The notes under the pieces: model-generated
What the model was told of the DNA's origin: nothing
Databases searched by the model: none
What the model saw: the letters and a program-made list of their open reading frames with translations, nothing else
Program-made: the position numbers and the translations under genes
Shown here: one piece after another, positions 47,901-61,500 of the stretch
Position numbering within the stretch: the stretch's first letter is position 1
Layout of the letters: each line of letters opens with the position of its first letter
Assembly (NCBI GenBank): GCA_030549495.1
Contig: JAUIRK010001055.1
Location: 867,001 to 931,000 of the forward strand
Direction of reading: 5' to 3'
Length of the DNA: 64,000 nt
DNA from: Nectonema munidae
Taxonomy: Eukaryota; Nematomorpha; Nectonematoida; Nectonematidae

Positions 47901-49537
47901 GAAAGTTATGAAGCTGAAAAATATATTTATAAAAATAATTTTTGCTACAATCTGTGATCAAAAATTTTATCGTTACCATATAAAATTAATGTAAGATTTG
48001 ATATATTCTCATAAATTAAAAATCAAGTTTATTTACATTGTTTAAATATTGATATAAAAACTTGAATTAAACTTGTTACATAATTATTTATTTTTAAAAA
48101 AGCGTCTTAAAAAACAGCATTTAACGTTTCTTCTAAGAAATTGGCACGAAAATTTGAAAGAAAAAAACTAGCTACAGAAAATGATCTTTCATTCCCAAAA
48201 CTTGTTGGTTTGTCTGAGCACAAAGCATAATACAATTTATGAAGTTCTTCACTTTTTTCAGAAGTTGCCTCATACATTTACTTATTACTCAAATTTTCGA
48301 ATTAAAAAAAAAGCTTTATTGATCTTTAAGAGTCAGTTATTTCGGAAAGTTTATTATGATAACGGGAAATTTTACATATCAACCTTAGATATTTTTAACC
48401 ATTGTGTCTGATCTAGGATGTGGCATATCGTACGTATTGTTAGCCAAATTTTTTGTATAAATTCACTATTGCAATACAATGAAAACGAAAAACCATGTAC
48501 ACCAGCTAATAAAGATATTTCTTCTTCTTTTGATTTTTAATTAAAAATTCTTTGATATTTCCATCAATTTTTGGGAACCTTCTACTTGCTCAATATAAAT
48601 TAATTGAACTTTTTGAATCAGTGTTTTCATACTTGATGTTTCCAATATAAAATGTCAATTCCTCCAGAACATTTTAAAGTTTTCTTACAAATGTTACAAG
48701 TTGCAGAGTCTTTGTCACTTTTTATAAAACATTTCCAAATTTTAGATTTAGAGGTTTTTTTAACCGGTTTTTCAAGACTGGCCCTTCTCAAATTTTATTT
48801 GTACCCAAACCTCATTTATGTCTTAAATTGTGAATGTTATAACTAAGGCTATTAAAAGTTTCTAAGACAGAGTAATAGTCATATTCTATAAAGTTTGTGT
48901 AAAAGAACTGAGTTATTAGGTCAAGAAAAGGCAATTTTTTAAACTTTCCACTTAGATTTTGTAAAAATTTCAGAGTTTTTAATAGTTTTGGAATATTTCT
49001 TATAATTGAAACATTTTTATTATAGGTAAAAAATTCCCAATTCCTACATTGTGGAACATAAATAAAATAATTGGAAAACACAGTCTTCGAATTTACTATT
49101 AAATTTGCGTTAGATTTGTATAGGAGTATAAGTAATTTCAAGATGATGTATGTGGAATACAAATCCACATCGAAAAAAGAATTACAAAAACGAAACCATA
49201 GACATATGAAGGAACTCTGCGTATATATTATAATTATAAGATGTCGAAGATTCACACGGAACAACAGCGCCTTTCAAATACTAATCAATTGAAAAAAGTG
49301 ATTAAATAATAAATTTTTAGGTTAATTTTGTTGTCCATAGTTATGAGTGTTAAGATTGACCGGAAACATGTTTTTTATTCCTAAATATTATTTAGACAGA
49401 AAATTAATATCTCCTTTCCAATTTTGTTAAAATCTGTTTATAAAAAATCTAGAACCTGATAAATTTGGAACTTTAGTCACTTAAATCTGCTTTTTAGTTG
49501 AGATAAAATATCAAAAAAGTATGAAATAACAAAATTA
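47901..49537. other. Downstream of RACK1, no gene established
   Basis: A minus-strand frame of 150 codons (48812-49264) has LINE-like composition (LLKTLKFLQNLSGKFKKLPF) but no recognisable domain. The plus-strand frame 48181-48411 vaguely resembles the C-terminal end of a LINE RT protein. Neither is supported as a gene. Confidence 0.4.
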
Positions 49538-49543
49538 TTTATT
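49538..49543 (-). terminator. Poly(A) signal of RACK1
   Basis: AATAAA on the minus strand lies about 19 nt after the RACK1 stop codon. Confidence 0.7.
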
Positions 49544-49561
49544 TTATAAAATCATTTCATC

Positions 49562-52500
49562 TCAAACATGAACTTTCCAAATTCTAATGATGTTATCGGT
49601 ATAACCAGCAAACAAATGTTGTCCATCTTTAGACCACGTTAAAGAGATGCAATCAGGAAGAATAGGCGGTTTGTCTGTTTTCATACTTCTATTGGATATT
49701 ACTTGCGCTTTTAAATCCTCAATAGGCTTTTTGGTTTCAAGATCCTAAAAACATTCAATTAAAAAAAGTAATGTTAAAGAAAGACAAGAGAATTTTGAAA
49801 GGGTAAAGCAGAGGAAAATATGTTCATATTTGACTAATGAAACTCAGCCCATACAAAACATATACAAAGCTATGTTTTCATCTTACAACTTGCAGTCCTC
49901 TTGCTTTCACGATGACAATGAACAAAAAAGCGATGTCAAAATTGTTCTCCACAAGACTCCATAATTTTAGCATGGCCAACTGTATGTGGCGTCATACTGC
50001 GTTAGTAGCGGTCATCTATAGAGTTTTGACATATCCTTTACAACCAATGTATATTAGGCATCGGTAAAGACGCGAATACTGATGGATAAAACGATTAAAA
50101 TAAGCTGATTTAGCTCCTAGGAAACTATACGTTATAGAATATGAGTTCGGAGGACTGTATAGATTTCAGTAGATAATAGTGTTAGGTGGCTACCAATCAG
50201 TCATACTGACCGGACGTTTTGTCTTCTGACACTTCGTCGAATGGATGTCAAACAGGCTTTTCGTAGAAAGAGTGTTTAAGAGACAAAAGCAATGTGCCTT
50301 TTATATTGTTGAACAGTTAACGAGGTAATTGCTTATAAGATATTAGAGCTTATGAATATATAAGAATTACCTTTTTACAAATTTAATTAGTTTGTAACAC
50401 TCATGCGTTGAGAAACGCTAGTGATTTATTAGAGAAAATGTGGACAAGACCGTTGGCTAATTTAATGAGTAAGTGGAACTAATATTTTTTCACACACTGA
50501 AAGAAATGCAGTAGCTGCTACTGTATAAAGTGCGACCTTATATAATTTTAGTTAAACTATATAAAATTTATATGTATTTCAATAAAAGCAGTATTAGCCC
50601 ATTTACGACCAATGTTCCTATTTTGGAACATAAGTAATTTCATCTTCGTCTGCTTTTTTCAATGAGTTTGAATATAAATCGTCTGCGTTTTTTTAGATAT
50701 CGTCTGCTTTGCTTGGTCTTAAATGGGTTAATGCAATGTTCACTTTATTTTAATGTTCCTTTTACAAAAAGCATTTTTGTTTTATGTAAAACAGTAGTAT
50801 TTTAAGTAAGAATCTTCTCAAGCAAATATTTCTTGGATAATAGTTGTCGCCTTTACTTCGATCGAGCCAAACCACATTGGATACACGCTTTCTCTCTCTT
50901 CACTTTTTTTAGAATCTTGTTTAAGATTGTATAGGCGTTAAATTTTTTTGCAATATTTTCAATACTGACAATTTCAAAATGTTTCAAAACAAGGAAAGTT
51001 TAAGCTGGGAAGAGCATGGTGGTCGCACGTATAGGCATGACTCCCCTAAATTACCAAGTATTATTCGATGGCAATCATTGTTCAGCTAAGGGCCTGCAAT
51101 ATAAAGCCAAAAGTTCTCTCGAGAAAATTCTCTTACCAAAAAGAGTCCTGTAGTCATAAGGACTCCTCCTATTCTGCAGAACTCTTTATATATGGCCCTC
51201 GCTCTATCCTAAAATATAAGAAAGTATTCTCGATACTTTAAAGCAGTGTTTCTTAACCTTTTTTTCAGCTCGCACCGTTAAAAAAAATTTTTTCCCTCGC
51301 ACCACTCCAACAAAAATTCCCAAAAAAGTTGATGAAAAAAAATATTAAATTTTTTTTTTGGTTTTTGAAAATATCTTCTCGCACAACTCGGAAAGAGTTC
51401 TCGCACCACAAGTGGTGCATGCACGACTGGTTCAGAATTCCTGCTTTAAAGGTTTTGACTATTAACCACAGCAACTGGAAGAGTTAAATTAATGTTAAGG
51501 GTGCCATGTTTATATTGAATGAATAAAATGTGAACAGTGCCTTGATTATATTGAAAACAATCAAACCTTATATTACACAATTCAGATTTATAGTCGCTTT
51601 ATTCAGAGATATTCATTTTATAGTTTTTATTTTGAATAGAATTATGATAATTTTGTCTTTATACTTATACTCTTGTGTTGTTGTACCCACACTTGAGTGA
51701 TACCAGCTCATAGGCCAGAAGGCGCATCGATAACAGAATAAATAGAGCTTAAGCGTACCGGCGCAGTGCTCTACAATCTACATGTATATCTTATTGTTTT
51801 TTAATACTATATTCTGGCTTTATATTTCTATAAGTGATTTTTTAATTATTTGTTTTTATTCCAATAAAAGCGAAAATACAAAAGAATACCCATATTTTTA
51901 TAGATGAACCGATAGCAGCACACAACCAGAACCGAGTCGGACAAAATACAAGAGCATTGATCGTTTCCTTAGATTCCAAAACATGAAGCTTTTTAACAGC
52001 GTTTAAATCCCAAAGAACAACATTTCCGTCCTTAAAGTATAAATAATTACAAGATTAAGCTTAAATTGAAGAACAAGATTATTTACACGTCCACCAGAAG
52101 CACATAAAGATCCATCTGGAGAAACAGCAATTGTATTCAAGTAGCCAGTATGACCATAATGAGTTGTTTTCAGCTTACAATAACTAAGATCCCACACCTG
52201 TGAAACATTAATTCAAATTTTACATAAATAGTACAATAATAAAACACAACGAAATTCATTTCGTGAAAACTCAAAAATAAATTTTACAACTAAAAAATTA
52301 GCTTAGAAATCGGGTTTAAAAAAGTTTCAGAAAGAGGGGAAGCAAAGTGTAACCTTTGTTTACTTTAGAGCAAGAAACCACAAGAGTGGGTCACGGGGCT
52401 TTAGCGGTAGGGGCGCGTAGCTTAGACTTGAGATGATAATAATCTATCATTTTATCTTTCCTATAAATTCTAGCAAATTTTAATCTCATTACAATCTGTT

Positions 52501-55500
52501 TTCTAATACCAATCTAGCATTACAATTTGGTTTGGGTAGTATAGATAATCTTATAGAAAACACCCTCACCCACTTTTTGCGTAACAATTTACTCACATCA
52601 TTCTAATATTTAACATTTGTTATCTTGCTTTTCCCTTTCCCCATCCAGTATAAATAGGTTTTCAGAAAGAAAAGCTACAACTAATGGAATTATTAATGGT
52701 CAGAAGAAACTATCGTTTGCTCCAATAATTGTCAAAAAACCCCAGAGAAGTCAGATACAATATTTATATCAGTATTGGAAATATGGTATATATGTACTAG
52801 CCTCCTGGGCCCATAACTATTTTGAAACTAATTCTAACCTGGAATTTAATTCTATTGTTTCCACTTTATTTTTTTCTGAAGGAGTTTAAGTTTTCATTTT
52901 AAAATATCATTTTGGTAAATATTTTTATATTTGTTTTCCTGTGCCTTTACATGCGTACCTACGACATAGGCCTTTCAATTAAAACCATTTTGAAAGACTA
53001 AAAAAAGACTTGCCTGCTATTTATATTCATTTTTAATATACTATATATAATCTATTTTTGATGTTAGGATATTTCTAATAACAAACGAGTGGTCTTGATA
53101 AAGAGGATTTATTTTTCCAAGTTTCAAGATAAAAACTATAAAATATTAAGTACAATGAATAAAATAACGAACTTTACGGGATAAGTTGTTTATTCGTCTT
53201 TTCAAAGAAAAAAGTAGGGCATACCTTGACAGTTTTATCCCAACTACATGATACGATCATCGGTAGTTGGGGAGAAAATTTAACGCAAGAAACCCAATCC
53301 GTGTGTCCATTTTCCTGAAAACAAAACAAATATATGTCACGATCTATAAATCGAATAAAGAAAGGAACCCTAAAAGTGAATTTACAAGCACCAAGTGTAT
53401 TCCATAGATTAATAGTGTTATCTCTGGAACCAGAAACAATCTGTCGATTATCAGCAGAGAATGCAACATTTAAAATATCCTTCGTATGACCAACAAACCT
53501 TTTCGTACTTTTTCCACTAAAAATTCATGTAAAAATATTTACAATTAACTAAATCATAAATCAGATGCGCCCCCCCCCCCTTCATAATTTTGAATTCTCT
53601 CAATTCTATATCTTTTTTATAGTATTTATTAGACTTGTTTGGCGCATGAAAACATGTATTAGATGAAAACACCCTACGGTACCATTACCATTACCATGAG
53701 TAGATTTTCGATATTACTTTTCTTGTTTTAGCTATAAGTAAAATCTATTTTTTTTATTTCCATTTCTTTTTTATAGTAATGAAAATTTGAGCTATATTTG
53801 ATCAGAGGCAGTAATGCAACCAGTCATTTAAATAAGAGTCCATGAGCGAGGCGAATATTTTTATAGCACATAACTATATAAGAACTCTATAATTTAAAGC
53901 TTAACATATTTATCCCTATTAGTTATTGTAACCAAGCCCGTCGATAAAGGAGGGAGGCAAGGATGCTAGGACCCTTGGGATTTATTTCGAAACTCCTTTG
54001 AAATATATAAATGTATACACTTTCTTATATTGCCGGCCCCATTAAAACCAGTTTTGCCCCCTCCCCCAGTAGGCCACAGGGCTAATTTAAACAATGAAGT
54101 CTTTTATTCTAGAAATCCATATATAGCATCTTTATCCTTAGGTATTCGGTTTATTTAATGTTTTACTTTTTTTTTATCAAGATTTCTTAAAATATTTGGC
54201 AATGTTTTATACTTTGCTTAAAATTTTTGTTAGTAAAACTTAGTACAAATCATTTCACTTTCATGTTATTTATAACGTATAACTTAGGGAATGGAATGGC
54301 TAATTTATATAAATTTAAGGTTTGTTAGATATTTTCTTCCAAAAATTTTAAACCTTCAATTTATATTTTAAACTATACCTATCAATTCATAGACCTATGT
54401 CTTAAACATATTTTCAAAAAATTTACTAACCGAATATATGTGTAGGTAGAATATGAAGATGATATAAGATGATTCTTTGTTTTCTGTGTAACTAACAAAG
54501 CTTGGTAACATTTCGTTGCTAAAAATTTTAAAATTTAATTTTAAGCAAGAATGCATTTCAGTACAGAGTAATCAATCAATCCACCTAACCAATTCATTTG
54601 ATATGAACCAAGCTTGTTGACAATTACTGAGATGAGAAGCGGAGAAATATCTTTTAGTTCCTAATCAATTTGCATTAGATAGTGGAGTTGTAGTACTGAG
54701 TAGTTTTTTGTGCTGTAAAGGAAGTTCGCTTAGATTAAAGGGTTTGGTTTATTCATCTTGGGTGAGATCCGTGCTTATTTATGGAGCTCAAAACTGGCCA
54801 CTAAAAGAAAGCTACAAACAAATGAAATGAGAGTGTTAAGATTGCTATGTGGAATAACTTTGAAAGATAAAATAAGTAATGAAAAAGTTAGAAGTCAAAC
54901 TGGTGTTATTGATATCAATAGAGTTACAAAACGGAAAGACTGAGATGGTTTGGTCATGTCTCGAGACGTGACAGCGGCGTATAAAGGATGCTTCAGAACT
55001 AAGTTTTAATAGAAAACTGAAAGCTACACCAAAAATGACCTGGACGGAAAATATAAAGAAATATATACGTTTAGCACTCAAACTTGGGATGAAAAAGGCA
55101 GGATCTAGTGGAGGTACAAAATCAACTTTACGTGAATCGGTTTTGCTAAATTTGTTATCCATTGGTGACTCACCTCAGTTAGCTGGCACAAATTACGGCG
55201 GTTAAATGATGATGATAGTGGAGTTGCAGTATCATCTTCTGGCGAATAAATTAGGTTTGATAAAAATTCTTGTAAAAAATGTTTATTCTAACACAACCCT
55301 CTCCATATTGTCTTTAGAAGAAGACAAGGACACTTTTAACCTTTAAACACCAAATATAAAATCGTTCTATAAAAAATTGTATCGTTCAAATATAAAATTT
55401 GTTCTCTCGTTGAGCAAACTTTCTAAAAATTTTCCGCATAGCGGTCTAATTACAATTTTTTAATAGCTCGAGGTCACATTTAAAAAAATAAATCAACATA

Positions 55501-58500
55501 TAAACTATTGTACTAAAAATTGACACAATTGTTTATTCAAAAATTGTCTGAATATAATCCAACCAATGTCAATGGGATGGATGCTTCTGCTTTGTCTAAG
55601 TTTGGCTGTTTTGGCCAATGCAACTCTTATATCATTACACACATTTTTTTAAATTTTTTATTCATGTTACTCCTACTCTTACTCGTCAATGAGAGCTCAT
55701 TTCATCTCATGACTCAATAAACACATTCGAGAGTGTGCTTAGGTTACTTGTTTTAGCAAATAAGCGTACTTCAATTTTAGCGAGTAATAACTATGATACT
55801 TGGATAACGTGTGTCGGTTATTCAGAGCCGAATGATCGATTTCAATGCGATTACTTTGCACCCACACTCTAGCCAATTAGCTTATAACTTGATACAAAAG
55901 GCATAAAAGTGATTTTTCAACAAAACCCACAGTCGAAAAAATTAAATCAAAACTACAATGTTTTGACTAAATATCCAAATATAATTGAAAATTATAAAAT
56001 ATTTGATTAGATGACGATTGAATTCAAATGACATAAAAGTTACGAAGTTTATGTATTTTAAAAAGCAAAAAGTGGCGAAGAGTTCATTTTGTAGAAAAAA
56101 TGGCGTGAAAGCGCGGTTAGAAAATATTTGAAAACGGGCGGGATTAAAAAATATTCAAAAATTTTGGGCGGGCTCAAAAAAATATTTGAAAATACCGGGA
56201 CACCTAAGATATCTATCTAAATTTAAATATGTAGTTTCTAAAAATAAATAACAGAACTACAGCATACCTAGCTTTAATTTGTTTTTAAGTTTAGAAAAAA
56301 AAACGAATTTTTAGTTAACAGCACTAAAAAGACTTTATATCTCAACATTTTCTTTATCTACATCTATGCGAATTATAGAAAAATATTTAGATTATAAAAT
56401 GGGAAAAGATCTACTCGCCTGCGTTTCATTAAAAAAACAAGGACTTTGAATTGAATACCCATTAGACGTCTTTCAAACTGTGGATCCCGACCATTCAGTT
56501 GGTCGCGTGAAAAATAAAACAGGTCGTGACAAAAAAGAAAGGACATGTAAATAGGCAATGCTGAATAAATGAACCTAGTGATCAGAGTTTGTCTTATTAC
56601 ACCTAAGTATTACGGGTCGCGATGCAAGCTGTGCTTCTCTTGCTATGGGTCGCAGTAAAAAAAGTTTGAAAAACGCTGACTTAGAGGGCTAGAATTTTGA
56701 ATTGTAAATATCTCAAGATGATTATTATTTCTTGGCACAGCGGTGTGGCACTGATCCTCAAACGACTAAAATAAAATTCCTCTAATGTCACCATAAGAAA
56801 GCAGATACGTAAAAATGAAGGTAAATAAAATTGTCTAAATAAACCAAGGTAGCTAAATTGTCGCTAATAAATCGTAAAAAATTTTCCTTTCGTAAATTGT
56901 TTTGATGAAGTCAAAATTTAGTATGAAAAAGATTAATATCAAATTTAAATTTTTCGAGCATTTAAAAAATTCAAATCGATCTTAAAAACAAACTTAAAAA
57001 CTTTTCCTGCAGATTTCGAAAATTCCTCCCACGATAATTTATTCACTGCTCTCCTTCTTTTGCGACTAAAATTGGAATGAATAAAAATTAAATTACGTCG
57101 TCAAATCCCAAAGTCTTAGCGTCTTATCCCAAGAACCTGAAAGAGCAAACTGTCCGTCTGATGATAAGACTACATCTGAAACAAAGTGATCATGTCCTTT
57201 CAGCGCTTTATGAGGTACTCCAAAATTTTCTCTTTCATTCGTTAATTTCCAAACGATCAATTGTTTATCTAAAGGAAAAAAATTATATTTTAAATTTTTT
57301 ATACACACCCGAATTGTTTACGAGAGAGGGAACGACTATTACTTATAATTTGAGACGAAGCTGACATATTCCTACTTGATACTTACTATCTGTTTCAGCT
57401 AAATATTTTTTAGAAAATATCTATTAATGAATACAGATAAGGGCTGTCATGTTAGCAAAGTGTATCAAACAGGTTAGCCAGAAGAAAGAGTCAGTGTTAA
57501 AAGTTTTAGGTTTTTAGAGTCGAAGTTTGATTAGGAGGCCGAGTTGGATATTTTCACTTGGAATTCGGAGCCCAGCGAAATAGTATTTTATTTCATGCAA
57601 CTAACCATAAATTTTAAACTTTTTCCTCACCTCGCAGGACACAGTTGGGCTTTTTACTCCAGTTGATTTATTCAACTTAATTTTTCTCCATTAATTAAAT
57701 ATTACATGTTTTTTCATGATGTAAATAGTATAATATCTAAAGATTTATAAGTAAAAAAAATTATTACATTATTTTGTATAGTGCAAAATGACATAATTTA
57801 GCTTTATGGAATAATAAAAGTGTCAAAAAATAATGCTGCTGTGTCTATGTAATTAGAAAATGTTGACACTTTTTAAGCAATAGTACTCGGTTTATAGGAA
57901 GCATATTCTCTTTCCATTCTATTGAAACAGTCGACTCCACTTTTATGTTGATTATATATCAAAATTTCAGGCTTATTTTTATATAAACAAAATTAAAACC
58001 ACGTAGATACATTGGCTTCAAAAGGTTAGGTACGAAGCGGTGAAATTAATTTATTGTGCCATAGACTGTTAGATTATAGTTGAGTGCTCACTCTGCTAAA
58101 ACATGAGATGTGCCACAACCAACTGGCAAATGACAATTTACTATCAGGCGTATATTTATATCTAAACTTGAAAAATATTCTTTTGTCGACGACACATGAG
58201 ACACGTATTTTAAGTTTCATTATATAAAAAGTCTTAGAATCATTCAAATGGTAAATTTTTATTGTTCGGATTTTTTAAAATGATATATTTTAACCTCGAA
58301 ACTTTACTCATTGTTCATCGATGATTACAGCATCATGGGGAGTAGTATCTTTGACTTTTTACATAAAAGTTGTCATGTCTTACAGCAGCTTTCTGTCGTT
58401 AGAGTTCCTTCTTCTCTAACATCATCATACGAATAAAAATATTTATAAAGAACATTTTTTCCTATCCTCCCATCCCAAGAAAACAGACTCGTTGTGGCGA

Positions 58501-61500
58501 TTTTCTGATCTTTTGCGTGTTCCATAAATAGAATACCACCGAAATAGGTCACACGATCGATAACAACAAATTTATAATACCATACATTCAAACTTGCCCA
58601 TTTAGGACCTATTTTTCTAAATAAAATAAATTTAACCCAAAGAATATGCAGTTTCCTAAACAAAATTTTTTACCTTGCTTTTATATATAATTAAAGTTAG
58701 GATAAAAATAGTTAAAACTATAAAAAAAAACAAAATTTACGTGTATTCTCTGCGGCTTTTCTTGACATTTCAAAAATACGAGAAAACAATCAATTGTCGA
58801 AAATAGATTAAAATTTCGGTTTTTTCTTTGATTTCGGCGCAAAGAAAGATTTCTACTAGTTTCATTTCTGGACTCAGATTTTAGATTTAAGGGTTGAAAA
58901 TATCTGAGTGTTAATAAAATTTGCGGTGTACTTGTGAAAACTATCTCTCTAATTTTACATAAAATATGTTATATATCAAATCAACCATGCTAGTTTCATT
59001 TCTGGACTGTTTTCGCTTTTAAGGTTTGAAAATATCTGCAAGTGTCACTCAAATCTTCGGATTACACCTGAAGACTGTCTTCAGAAATATTATCTCAAAT
59101 TTTATATGATATATGTTTTTATACCAAATCAACCCCAATGCTTGTTTGATTAAAAAATTTTCATTTTAAGAGAATTTTAAAAATGTCAACATCAAAACAA
59201 ATTTATTTTTAGTGTTATGGGTCGTTCACAATTGACGTCAACCTTTTTTTTTGAAAAATTTCAACCCCCCCCCCCCCCTTCATGTCAACTTTTAGATATA
59301 TCATCACTTAACAAAATCGACTTATGTCAACTTTGGATACCCCCCCCCCCTGTTTTAGTTGACGTCAATTATGAACGACCCCTTATGATATTTTAAAACA
59401 TATTTACCGGTCAATTGACCGGCTTAGTCGTTATAGGGTTAAAAAACAAATTCACTCTCTAATAGTCCATTATTTTTTTTTGAATGTTTTTAAGGTGTAG
59501 CATAATAATTGTTTCAAAAAGCATCTTTTTCTTTGCTGTGAAAACTTTGACAAATGATTATTGGAATATTAAAGTTCTTGATCTAAAATTACTCACTAAT
59601 ATTTTGATCTTTCTTGAATTCAAACAGAGAAATTTATTTATTTTTTTCTTTTGTTTAACATTTTATAAACAATAAAAGAATTACTATTGATGTTTTGAAA
59701 AGATAAAAAATTCTCAAATAGAACTTGTTAACAGATTTGTGACCAAAATTATAATTGACTCCATTCATAAAGTGACTTTAATAGAAAGTCATTGAAGAAG
59801 GATATTTTAGATGATGGCTTCACATTATTCTCTTTTCTTTTCGCAGCTTATTTTTTGTTTATTTGGTGGGAAACAAATGTCCTTTATTTTCAGTTTTAAA
59901 ATAATCTCTATCCCCTTTTATGACATTAATATCAATGTCTTTTTTCAAACCGCAAGGAAGAATTCTACGAATTTCTCGTATAATTCCGAAAAAAAAGTCA
60001 TAACTAAAGAACAGAAGATCTCACTCTTTTGACCAATAATCTCTGAGTTTTGGTAAAGTTTGATATCCCATTATTAAATGCACGTATTTCAGAAAAATCA
60101 ATTTAAAATAAACACTCTTATGATATGCATATAAGTTGGTTTGAGGAATCATTAAGGTATTAACCGAATATTCAAAATTACAACACCAAACCCTCCATAA
60201 GGATCAGGATCATTTGTAGACTGCATAAGGGTCGTTCACAATTGACGTCAACCTTTTTTTTGATAAATTTCAACCCCCCCCCCCCCCTCATTTAAACTTT
60301 TTAGATATATCATCACTTAACAAAATCGACTTATGTCAACTTTGGATACCCCCCCCCCCTTTAGTTGACGTCAATTGTGAACGACCCCTAAGCGTTTCGA
60401 TTTTAGGTTTAAACTTTCCGTATGAAAAAGGATAAAACAAGTAGTAGTTGTCAAAATAATGTATGCACAAGTGCAGTAGAGAAATGTGAGCAAGCTGGTA
60501 AAGACAAAGAAAAATTATGCTCATTTCTACGCTCCGCTTCTTTTTTTAGTATATTTAATAATTGGAGTTGCATTTTGAATTCCAAAGAGCTCTGCAAAGA
60601 TGTCTTCTAAAGAATCAACTATAGCAGTGAAATAAAGAGTTGGTCCACCTTTCTTTTTCAAAATATTTCGATGAAGAAGAAAAAGTTTTCCATAGAGTTT
60701 AAATCTTTGGTTTGAAAACATGAATTTAAACTTGATCAACAGAATTAATTGAATCAGATGAAGACTCGTTTTCTTCAGAATAAAAACTTCCTTCAACCGA
60801 AGAAGCACAACTTGAATGCACAGACTTATCTGAATCCGTAGTGTAGTCTATGTTATCAGTCATTGACAATATTTAAAAAAAATCAATGAGATATAAGAAC
60901 AAGAATAAAATCCGGGTGAAGCAAGCCGAAAAGAAAAGTAGAAAAAAATATGTGAAACTTGCTATTGCATTGTCTTTGACAAGATGATTGATGAACTATC
61001 ACATAAGTAATGCATTTTATTATGAGTATTATAATATAGCTACATATTGTTATATAAATAAATAAAGCATAAAAGAAATTTTAAGATAAATGACCCGTCA
61101 ATTGACCCATGCAGTCTTTGTTGATATATTAAAATCACCGTCTTTCTAGGGTTAAATAGTAAATTCATGATTAAATATATATAGCACAAAATATTATCTT
61201 TTTTTTGTCAAAGTTTAATGAAATGAGCTCAAATTTAGGATAAGACAATGGTTCACTCATGACCTAAGTAAAAAAATGAACATTACAATAAGTGACAATG
61301 GATCAGCTGTGACACATGAAATTTTTAAAGCAAAATTAATTTTTTGTTATCTACTTTTAGTCAAGTTATAAAATGGTAAAAAATGAAGAGTTTTCTTTTT
61401 ACTATGTATCACTTTTCAAAACTCTGTGGATTAGTGGAATTTGATTAGTTATAATTTTTTGCTAAAACTACAAAGGACAGAAATTTGCGGAATTTTTTTC

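Noticed and set aside
48812-49264. 150-codon minus-strand frame downstream of RACK1
   Set aside because: No domain or start context is recognisable. It may be a LINE scrap; not enough to call a gene.
51265-51474. 69-codon minus-strand frame
   Set aside because: It lies almost entirely within the hAT MITE at 51244-51443 and includes its inverted repeats.
60527-60840. Acidic minus-strand frames beginning [14 protein letters not shown], considered as a piggyBac-type N-terminus
   Set aside because: Only the acidic, serine-rich character fits; no catalytic segment or TTAA-flanked ends were found.
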